Origin: Acidimicrobiia bacterium UBA4744
Lineage (GTDB): Bacteria; Actinomycetota; Acidimicrobiia; Spongiisociales; UBA4744
DNA length: 45,992 nt
NCBI GenBank assembly: GCA_002403855.1
Contig: DHIO01000035.1
Span: 25,923 to 71,914, forward strand
Direction of reading: 5' to 3'
The position numbers and the translations under genes were made by a program. Within the stretch, counting starts at the first letter, position 1, and every line of letters begins with the position of its first letter. Below, one piece after another: positions 23,847-31,352 of the stretch. A model generated the notes under the pieces. That model made no database searches, was not told where the DNA came from, and worked only from the letters and a program-made list of their open reading frames with translations.

Positions 23847-24808
23847 TCGACACCGTCCTCGCCCAGACCGACATTCTGTCTCTGGCGTTTTGGGCGACGG
23901 TCCTGGCGGCGGGGGTGCGACTGGCGATCTCCGTGGGTATGGCCGCCCTCGGCGAAATGATCAACGAGCGTGCCGGCATCCTCAATTTGGGCCTGGAGGG
24001 TGTGATGCTGATTGCCGGCTTCGCCGGATTCGCCGCCTCCTTCGAGAGTGGGTCTCCCTGGCTGGGCCTGGCAGGCGGGTTTGCGGTGGGTGCGCTGGTG
24101 GGAGCCCTCTTCGCCTTGCTCGTCGTCGTCCTACGGGCCGACCAGGTGGTGAGCGGACTCGGCCTCACCCTCTTCGGCATCGCCTTCACCGCCTTTCTCA
24201 ACCGAGAGATCTACGGCGGAGGCAGCACCCCTCCGCGGGCGCCCAAACCGGGGGTCTGGGAAATCCCCTTCCTCAGCGACATCCCGTTGATCGGCGAGCC
24301 GTTCTTCAGTCAGTCCCAGGTCGCCTATCTGGCCATCGGAATCACCATCCTTCTCGTCTTCTTTCTTCGGCAGAGCTACTGGACCATCGTCCTCGATGCG
24401 GTCGGTGAAGAGCCGCGCGCCGCCGATGCGGCCGGGCACTCGGTGGTCAGCGTGAGGTTCGTCGCCACCACCCTCGGATCGGCGTTCGCCGGCCTGGCGG
24501 GGGCCTTGCTGATCGTCGGGCAGCTGGGCTTCTTCAATACCGGGATCACCGCAGGTCGGGGCTTCATCGCCATCGCCCTGGTGATATTCGGGCGGTGGCG
24601 TCCGGGGGGAATCGCCCTGGGTGCCCTCCTCTTCGGGACGCTGGATGCTTTGCAGTTCCGCTTCCAGACCCTGGAGACGGCAGTTCCGTTCGAGTTCTTC
24701 ATTGCGCTGCCGTTCGCCGTCACCCTCGCCGCCGTCGCTTTCGGCACCCGCCGGGCCCGAGCCCCTTCGGCGCTGACGATTCCCTTCTTCCGGGAGACGG
24801 AGCAGTGA
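23843..24808 (+). CDS. ABC transporter permease 1b (nucleoside importer)
   Basis: 321 residues with eight to nine membrane helices. It contains the YufQ/NupQ-type blocks GEMINERAGILNLGLEGVMLI (seen as INERAGILNLGLEG), ADQVVSGLGLTLFGIAFTAF (core VVSGLGLTLFG) and GFIAIALVIFGRWRP. It pairs with the preceding permease to form the heterodimeric channel of a PnrA-type importer. The operon order binding protein, ATPase, permease, permease is the standard one. The SDR gene follows after 49 bases. Confidence 0.9.
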   Translation: MIDTVLAQTDILSLAFWATVLAAGVRLAISVGMAALGEMINERAGILNLGLEGVMLIAGFAGFAASFESGSPWLGLAGGFAVGALVGALFALLVVVLRADQVVSGLGLTLFGIAFTAFLNREIYGGGSTPPRAPKPGVWEIPFLSDIPLIGEPFFSQSQVAYLAIGITILLVFFLRQSYWTIVLDAVGEEPRAADAAGHSVVSVRFVATTLGSAFAGLAGALLIVGQLGFFNTGITAGRGFIAIALVIFGRWRPGGIALGALLFGTLDALQFRFQTLETAVPFEFFIALPFAVTLAAVAFGTRRARAPSALTIPFFRETEQ

Positions 24809-24857
24809 CAGGACGCCAACCAGGGCGCGTCGAACCGAAGAAGAGGGAGGAAAACCT

Positions 24858-25607
24858 ATGGGCAGGTTGGATGGACGGGTAGCCATCGTCACCGGAGGAG
24901 CCGGCACAATCGGCTCAGCGTACGGCCGCGGGTTCGCCGGCGAGGGCGCTTCGGTGGTCGTCGCAGATCTCGGCAACACCGACCGGATGGTGGACGAGCT
25001 GACGGAAGCCGGTCATCAGGCCATCGGGGTCGAGGTCGATGTCGCGGACCAGGCCTCAACGGAGGCTATGGCACGAACAGTGCTGGACGCCTTCGGCCGC
25101 ATCGACATCCTGGTGAACAATGCGGCTTTCTTCAAGACGGTCACCCGAGGTCCCTTCGAAGAGATCACCGTGGACGAGTGGGACACCACCATGGCCGTCA
25201 ACGTGCGCGGGCCTTGGTTGTGCGCCCGGGCGGTGCTTCCGGCGATGAAGAAACAGGGCTCGGGCCGAATCATCAACATCTCTTCGAACGTCGTTTGGAA
25301 AGGAGTGCCCGGTTTCCTCCACTACACCACCTCCAAGTCGGCCCTGGTCGGATTCACCCGGGCGATGGCGCGCGAAGTCGGCGACTACGGCATCACCGTC
25401 AACAACGTGGCACCCGACTTCATCCCCGACGATTTCCTGCGGGAGCACCAACCCGGTAACGAGGAAGTGGTCAACGCCCAACGAGCCATCAAGCGCACTT
25501 CGGTTCCCGAAGATATGGTGGGAGCGGTGCTCTTCCTGGCGAGCGACGAGGCCGACTTCATCACCGGACAGGCGATCCTCGTCAACGGCGGCGCCTTCAT
25601 GTACTGA
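24858..25607 (+). CDS. Short-chain dehydrogenase/reductase (SDR), classical type
   Basis: 249 residues. Cofactor-binding TGGAGTIGSAYG at 12-23, NNA at 88-90, and the catalytic set S142/S143, Y156 and K160 (HYTTSK) are intact. The acidic residue after beta-2 (VVVADLG) favours NAD over NADP. SDRs of this type oxidise secondary alcohols or reduce ketones; the substrate cannot be read. A strong GAGGGAGGAAAA ribosome-binding region precedes the ATG. It lies between the first importer and the operator before the Rieske gene, so it may belong with either; it lacks the regulon operator upstream. Confidence 0.85.
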   Translation: MGRLDGRVAIVTGGAGTIGSAYGRGFAGEGASVVVADLGNTDRMVDELTEAGHQAIGVEVDVADQASTEAMARTVLDAFGRIDILVNNAAFFKTVTRGPFEEITVDEWDTTMAVNVRGPWLCARAVLPAMKKQGSGRIINISSNVVWKGVPGFLHYTTSKSALVGFTRAMAREVGDYGITVNNVAPDFIPDDFLREHQPGNEEVVNAQRAIKRTSVPEDMVGAVLFLASDEADFITGQAILVNGGAFMY

Positions 25608-25632
25608 GGCTCCCACCGGGCACCACAACTAA

Positions 25633-25649
25633 TCTTGATATGATCAATA
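25633..25649. promoter_or_regulatory. Regulon operator site A (upstream of the Rieske gene)
   Basis: TCTTGAT-ATG-ATCAATA differs at one position from the shared inverted repeat TATTGAT-N3-ATCAATA. It ends 15 bases before the Rieske start codon, and overlaps a possible -10 element TATGAT at 25639-25644, a position suited to repression. Confidence 0.7.
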
Positions 25650-25664
25650 TTGGGGAGGGAACGG

Positions 25665-26738
25665 ATGGAAGGCGAGACTGTCGGTATCGACGTCGATATT
25701 GCCGAACTGGTCAACGAACTCGACGAAGCCGGTGAGGAGCGGCTCTATCAGTCGCTTCGCCATTTCTGGCACCCGGTCATGTTCGCGTCCGGCCTCGGGG
25801 AAGCTCCCCAACGCGTCATTCTTCTCGATACGACCGTCGTTCTCGCCCGCCTCGACGGCCAGGTTCACGCTTTCTACGACCTGTGTATGCACCGGGGCGC
25901 GGCGATCTCGCTGGGAGAGGTCGAGGACGGCTGTATTCGTTGCCCGTATCACGGCTGGAAGTACGACTCGACCGGCCAGTGCATCGAGATCCCATCCCGG
26001 CCGCAACTGTCGCGACTGAGTCATGCCAAGCTGACGCCCTACCTCTGTGAAGAACGGTACGGCATCATTTGGGTGAGCTTGACCGACGACCCCTACTTCG
26101 ACATCCCCGAACTTCATCAGTGGGGTGACGAGGGGTTCCGTTTCATCAGAGGTCCGGTGACCGAGTGGCGCTGTTCCTCACCGCGCCGGTTGGAGAACTA
26201 CGTCGACTTCGGCCATTTCTCCTGGGTGCACGACGGTTTTCTGGGGTCGCGCGAGCAGCCGGAGGTCACCGATCACGACGTCGAGATGGCGGACGGGGAG
26301 ATGAAGGTGAGGCAGACCGTCCACGAGCCGGTGACCGGCAAGTTCAAGGAACACCTCGGCGCGGAGGGCGAGATGATCACGGCCGAGAACGTGTACCGGG
26401 TGTTCCTGCCTCATGCCGTCAACCTGGACCGCCATTTTGAGGGGGGTGGCCGCTACATCTTGTTCATGGCCCCCTCCCCGGTGGGTCGCAAGGAGACGAA
26501 GAGCTTCTGGTACATAGGCCGCAACTATGCAACCGAACCCGAATCCGATGCGGAGTTTCTGGAGTTCGAACGTCAGATTCTCGAACAGGACAAGCCGGTG
26601 GTCGAATCACAGCGGCCCGAGCAACTGCCGCTCGACCTGACCAAAGAGCTCCACATCAAGGTCGCCGACAAGATCTCTCTCAACTACCGGCGGGCGCTCA
26701 TTCGGATTGCGGATGAGCTGATCCCGACGTCGGAGTGA
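25665..26738 (+). CDS. Rieske non-haem iron oxygenase, large subunit
   Basis: 357 residues. The Rieske [2Fe-2S] motif C-x-H...C-x-x-H is C74, H76, C93, H96 (LCMHRGAA and RCPYHGWKYD). The catalytic iron site is in ENYVDFGHFSWVHDG: D181, H184, H189. The layout matches single-component-type oxygenases that demethylate or hydroxylate (VanA, NdmA-like and related), which need a separate reductase; none is in the window. The start is the ATG at 25665, five bases after GGGGAGGG; an upstream TTG at 25650 overlaps the ribosome site. Together with operator site A this begins a run Rieske, amidohydrolase, hydrolase. Confidence 0.9.
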   Translation: MEGETVGIDVDIAELVNELDEAGEERLYQSLRHFWHPVMFASGLGEAPQRVILLDTTVVLARLDGQVHAFYDLCMHRGAAISLGEVEDGCIRCPYHGWKYDSTGQCIEIPSRPQLSRLSHAKLTPYLCEERYGIIWVSLTDDPYFDIPELHQWGDEGFRFIRGPVTEWRCSSPRRLENYVDFGHFSWVHDGFLGSREQPEVTDHDVEMADGEMKVRQTVHEPVTGKFKEHLGAEGEMITAENVYRVFLPHAVNLDRHFEGGGRYILFMAPSPVGRKETKSFWYIGRNYATEPESDAEFLEFERQILEQDKPVVESQRPEQLPLDLTKELHIKVADKISLNYRRALIRIADELIPTSE

Positions 26739-26770
26739 ACGCAGCCCCCTGCAACGAATAGGAGACGCCG

Positions 26771-28216
26771 ATGGTGCAAGACCGTGAGCCTCTGGACGGC
26801 TCGACGACGTGTGATCTTCTCCTGGAGGGAGGGGTGGTCATCGCCCTCGACGATGAGAAGCAAGTGATCGACGGTGGGGGGGTGGCAATAAGCGGGGACC
26901 GGATCATCGCGGTGGGGAGTTCCACGGAGATGGCCCCGTTTCGAGCCGGAGCAGCCCGAGCCGTCGATTGCGGGGGAAAGGTGCTGATGCCCGGGCTGAC
27001 GGATGGCCACACCCACCTGTTCCAGACGCTGGGCCGGGGGATGGGCGATGGTCTGAGTCTCGTCCCCTGGCTTCGACGGTTCATGTTCCCGTACGCCCGC
27101 ACCATCGGCTCCGAGCTGGCCGTGGCCGCCGCCAGATTGGGGGCGCTGCAGGCGGCGCTCTCGGGCACCACGGTGGTGGTCGACAACCACTATGCCCCGA
27201 CCGACACCGCCACCACCTTGGAGGTGGCCGGGGCGATCGAGAGTGTCGGCATCCGCGGTGCCGTCGCCCGGGGGATCTTCGGTGATCCCAACCGGGGCGG
27301 CGAGATCATGGGAGTGGCTCCCGAACTGTTTCCGTGGAGTAATCAGCAGGAAATCGACATCACCAGAGAATGCCTGGCCGAACGCCCGGCGGGATCACAA
27401 GTGGAAATATGGCCCGGTCCCGAGAACATCGTCTACGTAACCCCCGAGCTGATCGCCGACTCGGCCGACCTGGCCGCCGAGGCGGGGGTTCGGTGGCATA
27501 TGCACTGTTCCGAATCGGCCGACGAGATCGAGTTCTTCGAGACGATCTACGGTATGCGCCCCGTCGCCTGGCTGGCTCGGGAAGGTTTGCTTTCGGAACG
27601 GACCACCCTCGCTCATGCCATCTGGCTGGACGACGACGAAGTCCAGGCACTGGGCGATCATCGTTCCACGGCCGTCCACAACCCGGTCTCCAACCAATAC
27701 CTGGCCTCGGGCGTCATTCGTCTCCAACCTCTTCAGGACGCGGGAGCCAATGTCGCTCTGGGAAGCGACGGTATCGCGGTGACCGGACAAGACATGTTTG
27801 AAGCAATGAAAGCAGGGGTACTTCTCCACCGGGTACACCATCTCGATCCGGCGGCAACCACCGTCGAACAGTTTCTCGAGCTTGCCGCCCTCGGGGGCGC
27901 GGCAATGACCGGATTCGAAGGCGGTTCTCTCCAGGCGGGAGGCGCGGCCGATGTTGTGATCCTCGACGTCGACAAGGTTCGCCATACCCCCTGGAACCGC
28001 CCCGTGGCATCCGTCGTCCACTGCGGGCGGGCAGCGGACGTCGATATGACGATTGTCGCTGGTGAAGTCATCGTCGAGGGAGGTCGCTCCACCAAGGTGG
28101 ATGAGGACGAGGTCAGGGCCAAAGCGGCAGAAGCCGCCCAGTCGCTCATCCGGGACGCCGACCTTTCCGGGCTCACCGAAGGTTGGTTCTCATCACGAAA
28201 GGAGGCATCTCCATGA
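26771..28216 (+). CDS. Amidohydrolase-superfamily deaminase/hydrolase (TrzN/AtzB, SsnA-like group)
   Basis: 481 residues. Metal site residues are H80 and H82 (TDGHTHLFQTLGRG), the His in RWHMHCSESADE, the His in TLAHAIWLDDDE and the Asp in ALGSDGIAVTGQD. This is the subtype III layout of hydrolases acting on aromatic N-heterocycles (guanine deaminase, 8-oxoguanine deaminase, s-triazine hydrolases, methylthioadenosine deaminase). A C-terminal beta domain (ADVVILDVDKVRHTPWN) completes the family pattern. It starts at an ATG at 26771, after AGGAG, and overlaps the next gene by ATGA. Deamination or dechlorination-type removal of an exocyclic group from a heterocycle is the likely chemistry. Confidence 0.85.
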   Translation: MVQDREPLDGSTTCDLLLEGGVVIALDDEKQVIDGGGVAISGDRIIAVGSSTEMAPFRAGAARAVDCGGKVLMPGLTDGHTHLFQTLGRGMGDGLSLVPWLRRFMFPYARTIGSELAVAAARLGALQAALSGTTVVVDNHYAPTDTATTLEVAGAIESVGIRGAVARGIFGDPNRGGEIMGVAPELFPWSNQQEIDITRECLAERPAGSQVEIWPGPENIVYVTPELIADSADLAAEAGVRWHMHCSESADEIEFFETIYGMRPVAWLAREGLLSERTTLAHAIWLDDDEVQALGDHRSTAVHNPVSNQYLASGVIRLQPLQDAGANVALGSDGIAVTGQDMFEAMKAGVLLHRVHHLDPAATTVEQFLELAALGGAAMTGFEGGSLQAGGAADVVILDVDKVRHTPWNRPVASVVHCGRAADVDMTIVAGEVIVEGGRSTKVDEDEVRAKAAEAAQSLIRDADLSGLTEGWFSSRKEASP

Positions 28217-29025
28217 CCGTCACCACCCCGCTTGCCACCCACCTCTACCTCACCGGCAGCGCCGGAAACCGTCTGCACCTGCTCGACTTCGGGGGAAGCG
28301 GAGGAACCCTGATCCTGCTCCACGGAGTGACGGGCCACGCCTGGACCTGGTACGAGGTCGCCACGGCGATGATCGACCGGCGGCACGTGCTGGCTCTCGA
28401 TTTCCGAGGCTACGGAGAGAGCCAATGGTCCGGATCCCGGGCGTATACCACCGTCGACCACGTCGCCGACCTGGCGGCGGTCATCGAAGCGGGAGGCCCC
28501 GACCGGGTCGATCTGATGGGATCCTCCTGGGGAGGGCTGGTGGCCATCCAGTACGCCGCCGAGAACCCCGACCGGGTGGGCAACCTGGCGATCGTCGACG
28601 TCGAAGCCTCGTTCGAGCAGGGCGAAACCGATCTCTTCCCCCGTCCGACTACCTTCGAGAACGACTCCGAGGTGAGAGCGGCCGAGGCCCAAAGGAACCC
28701 CAACGCTTCCGAGGAGATGATCGCCCTCCTGGCTGCCACCGGTTACGCTCCCGCCCTCGACGGCGCATTGGTGCCCAAACACGACCCCTTCTTCTTTGAG
28801 CGGTGGCCGTTCCGGTCCGATGACCACTGGGCCCGGCTACCGGCGATCGCCTCGCCTACCCTCTTGGTCCACGCGGCCGACAGCTTCGTGCGCGGCGAGG
28901 TGATGGTGGAGATGAGCGAACAGATCGAGGATTCCAAGCTGGTGGAGGTCTCGCCCAGCAGCCACGTTGTCCCGGTTGACAATCCCCGAGGTCTGGTGGA
29001 CGTCGCCCTTACCTTCTTCGATTAG
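28213..29025 (+). CDS. Alpha/beta-hydrolase-fold protein
   Basis: 270 residues. The nucleophile is S105 in DLMGSSWGGLVA (G-x-S-x-G). The oxyanion region is LLHGVTGHAWTW, the strand-5/6 block is LALDFRGYGES, and the late His is in SPSSHVVPVDNP, with an Asp in LVHAADSF. Substrates of this fold include esters, amides and C-C bonds. I chose the ATG at 28213 (MTVTTPLATH) because GGAGG lies upstream and it overlaps the amidohydrolase stop as ATGA. It is the last gene of the Rieske run, followed by operator site B. Confidence 0.88.
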   Translation: MTVTTPLATHLYLTGSAGNRLHLLDFGGSGGTLILLHGVTGHAWTWYEVATAMIDRRHVLALDFRGYGESQWSGSRAYTTVDHVADLAAVIEAGGPDRVDLMGSSWGGLVAIQYAAENPDRVGNLAIVDVEASFEQGETDLFPRPTTFENDSEVRAAEAQRNPNASEEMIALLAATGYAPALDGALVPKHDPFFFERWPFRSDDHWARLPAIASPTLLVHAADSFVRGEVMVEMSEQIEDSKLVEVSPSSHVVPVDNPRGLVDVALTFFD

Positions 29026-29044
29026 GCGTCGGCTTCAGAACCAA

Positions 29045-29061
29045 TATTGCTCCGATCAATA
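29045..29061. promoter_or_regulatory. Regulon operator site B (upstream of the corrinoid/MtmB-like operon)
   Basis: TATTGCT-CCG-ATCAATA differs from the consensus by one base, and the symmetry extends to ATATTG...CAATAT. It covers the -35 element of the promoter at 29047-29075, so a bound regulator would block RNA polymerase. Confidence 0.75.
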
Positions 29062-29075
29062 TCACGGAGTATGAT
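29047..29075 (+). promoter_or_regulatory. Predicted promoter of the corrinoid protein / MtmB-like operon
   Basis: -35 TTGCTC (29047-29052), 17-base spacer, -10 TATGAT (29070-29075, five of six consensus bases). The start codon of the corrinoid protein is 62 bases beyond the -10. Confidence 0.6.
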
Positions 29076-29136
29076 CCGAGTAGGTGGCTGATGAACCTAT
29101 GGACAGCCCACGTATGGCTCGAGATGGGAGCATGGA

Positions 29137-29829
29137 ATGGGTACGTCGAACGAATACGGAAGCCTCCGCACCGCGATCCTCGAGGGTGACAAGGACCAGG
29201 CGGTTGCCATCGGGGAGGACCTTGCCGCCAACGCGGAGGACATTCTCGAGGCGGTCAATGTCGCCTCGGGGGTGATTAGGGAAGTGGGAGATCAATTCGG
29301 AGCCGGAGAGCTCTTCCTGCCGGAAATGGTCCTGGCGGCCGAAGCGATGCAGGCTTTCATGGACGAGGTCACTCCTCGGCTCGAGGCCGATGCAGGCAGC
29401 GCCCAGGCCACCGGCAAAGTCGTCATCGGAACCGTGCAAGGAGACATCCACAGCATCGGCAAGAACATCGTGGCAACGATGCTGAGTGCCTCCGGATACG
29501 AAGTGGTGGACCTCGGGGTCAACGTCGTGCCGATGGAAGCCATCGAGGCGGCCGAGAACACCGGAGCCTCGATCATCGGCCTCTCGGCCTTGATGACGAC
29601 CTCGATGCCCTACCAAAAAGAGGTCGTTGATCTGCTCGACGCGCTCAATCAGCGCGATGATTTCTGGGTGATCGTCGGAGGGGGCCCGGTTACGCGTGAA
29701 TATGCCCACGACATCGGTTCCAACGGTTGGGCACCCGACGCGGCGGTAGCCGTCCAGGTGTGCGACCGCATGCTGGCGTTGCCGACTTCACCGGCCAACA
29801 GTGAACTCATCTACGAAGCCGCGGAGTGA
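29137..29829 (+). CDS. Corrinoid (B12-binding) methyltransferase protein, MtmC-like
   Basis: 230 residues. An N-terminal four-helix cap (residues 1-88, including QFGAGELFLPEMVLAAEAMQAF, core ELFLPEMVLAAEAM) precedes a Rossmann B12 domain with the base-off/His-on motif GDIHSIGKN: D103, H105, G108. SALMTTSMPYQKEVV and the C-terminal GGGPVTREYA...GSNGWAPDA complete the MtmC/MtbC/MttC pattern. It carries the methyl group on its cobalt between the substrate-specific methyltransferase encoded next (three bases downstream) and an acceptor enzyme. ATG at 29137 with GGGAG six bases before. Promoter and operator B lie just upstream. Confidence 0.93.
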   Translation: MGTSNEYGSLRTAILEGDKDQAVAIGEDLAANAEDILEAVNVASGVIREVGDQFGAGELFLPEMVLAAEAMQAFMDEVTPRLEADAGSAQATGKVVIGTVQGDIHSIGKNIVATMLSASGYEVVDLGVNVVPMEAIEAAENTGASIIGLSALMTTSMPYQKEVVDLLDALNQRDDFWVIVGGGPVTREYAHDIGSNGWAPDAAVAVQVCDRMLALPTSPANSELIYEAAE

Positions 29830-29832
29830 ACC

Positions 29833-31218
29833 ATGAATCTCGATCGCATCCTCGACGTTCTTCGGAAAGCCCATGAAGGGCCCGTCTTCAAGGAGCGGGA
29901 CTTCAACCTCAACGTGGTCGCCGCCACCATCAGGGACAAAGTCGAGAAGTACGAGTTGACCAACACCTGCGATACCGACGATCCGATCGGCAGCAATGAT
30001 GATCTGGCCGATCGGGTCTACCAGGCCGGCTTTGAGGCGGCGGTGGAGATCGGGCTGCTGTGTTCGGATACCAACCGGGCGATCCGGTTCACCGCCGACG
30101 AGCTCCAGGCGGCCCTCGACGAGGCGCCATCGGAGTTCTGGCTCGGCGAGGGTGACAACCGGGTGCACTTTCGGCACCGGGATCTCGACGATCCAACCTC
30201 CCCGGTGTGGACGGTACCGCTGAGCATTGCCGTCTCGGAGGACGTGTTCGTCCCGATGGTGGAAGGCCTGGCCCGTATCCCGGTTGTCGACTGTTTGGAG
30301 GGGCCGTCCCTCGAAACGGTGTGGGGATACCCGCTTCGCTCGGGTTCGCCGTACGAGCACCTGGCCGGGCGCTACCAGGCCGACCTCATGTACGAAGGAG
30401 TCCGTCGGGCAGGAAGGGTCGGGATGCCGATGGATGCCGTCGGGAGCTCTACCACTCACTACGGGCTGCTGGGAGGATACGGTATGGAGGGCGGATACCG
30501 CCCCAAGCACGACCTGGTCACCATCCTGTCGATTGCCGACTTCTGGACGTCGTACGAGTCCCTCTTCAAGCTCACCCAAGTGCACGTGACCGGCGGTGAG
30601 TTCATCTCCGCTTCCTCATGGATCATGCTCGGTGGCTATTCGGGCGGTCCCGAAGGGACCGCGGTAGCGTGTGTTGCCTACACCCTCTTGATGTTTGCGG
30701 TGTTCCAGGGTTCTCGCGGCGGTGTGCCACCCTTCGACCTTTCCTATATGGGTAACAGTGGTCGGCGCGCTCAGTGGGCTCTCAGCGTCTCCAATCAAGC
30801 CATCACCCGCAACACGCACGTGGTATACCACTCGATTGCCAATCAAGTGTTCGGTCCGGGAACCAAGGAACTGCTGTACGAGACGTTGGTGGGAATGACG
30901 AATATGGCGGTGACCGGTGTCACCAACGTGGTAGGAACGCGGTCCGCCGGAGGACGGCGCACCGATCACCTGACTCCGCTGGAACACCAGTTCGGCGGTG
31001 AGGTATTCAAGGCCGCCGCGGGGTTGAGCCGGGAACAAGGCAACGAGATCGTCAAGCGGTTCATCCCCGCCTACGAAGACGGCCTTCCGACCGCAACCGA
31101 TGGCAGGTCATTCCAGGAGCTCTACGACGTCGAGAAGCTGGAGCCGATCCCCGAGTGGCGGGCTATGTACGAGGATGTCAAGGCGGAAGCGATCGATGCC
31201 GGATTGCCGCTGGCCTAG
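29833..31218 (+). CDS. MtmB-family (monomethylamine methyltransferase-like) corrinoid methyltransferase without pyrrolysine
   Basis: 461 residues, close to the 458 of archaeal MtmB, and co-linear with it by eye: CSDTNRAIRFTADELQAAL, SEDVFVPM, GSPYEHLAGRYQADLM, RRAGRVGMPMDAVGSS, LGGYSGGPEGTAV and DGRSFQELYDVEKLEPIPEW all have clear counterparts. In Methanosarcina MtmB pyrrolysine sits at 202 after GRPGMGV; the aligned residue here is D201. No stop codon interrupts the frame, so this is a pyrrolysine-free member. MtmB transfers methyl from monomethylamine to its corrinoid protein, encoded immediately upstream here. Whether this enzyme uses methylamine or another N- or O-methylated compound is unknown. 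A GGAG precedes the ATG. Confidence 0.85.
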   Translation: MNLDRILDVLRKAHEGPVFKERDFNLNVVAATIRDKVEKYELTNTCDTDDPIGSNDDLADRVYQAGFEAAVEIGLLCSDTNRAIRFTADELQAALDEAPSEFWLGEGDNRVHFRHRDLDDPTSPVWTVPLSIAVSEDVFVPMVEGLARIPVVDCLEGPSLETVWGYPLRSGSPYEHLAGRYQADLMYEGVRRAGRVGMPMDAVGSSTTHYGLLGGYGMEGGYRPKHDLVTILSIADFWTSYESLFKLTQVHVTGGEFISASSWIMLGGYSGGPEGTAVACVAYTLLMFAVFQGSRGGVPPFDLSYMGNSGRRAQWALSVSNQAITRNTHVVYHSIANQVFGPGTKELLYETLVGMTNMAVTGVTNVVGTRSAGGRRTDHLTPLEHQFGGEVFKAAAGLSREQGNEIVKRFIPAYEDGLPTATDGRSFQELYDVEKLEPIPEWRAMYEDVKAEAIDAGLPLA

Positions 31219-31256
31219 GAGGACGCACCGACGCCTGCGTAGCCGTGACCGAAAAG

Positions 31257-31277
31257 GTCCACCCCCCTCCGGGGGAC
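31257..31277 (+). repeat. GC-rich hairpin between the MtmB-like gene and the activator gene
   Basis: GTCC (31257-31260) and CCC (31262-31264) can pair with GGG (31271-31273) and GGAC (31274-31277) around a small loop with one bulged A. It lies in the 134-base gap within a same-strand gene set and lacks a T run, so it may tune mRNA stability or partial read-through into the activator, which is needed in lower amount. Confidence 0.35.
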
Positions 31278-31352
31278 GGCTCTGGTCGGAAAGGTTGATT
31301 CCTTCCGGTGTCGAGGCGGCGGGTTCCCTCAGCTGCGCGGTGATGCTCTCCC

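Noticed and set aside
29833..31218. A pyrrolysine system, suggested by the MtmB homology
   Set aside because: The gene has no in-frame UAG, the aligned residue is an ordinary Asp codon, and no pyl genes or tRNA-Pyl-like sequence were seen in the window.
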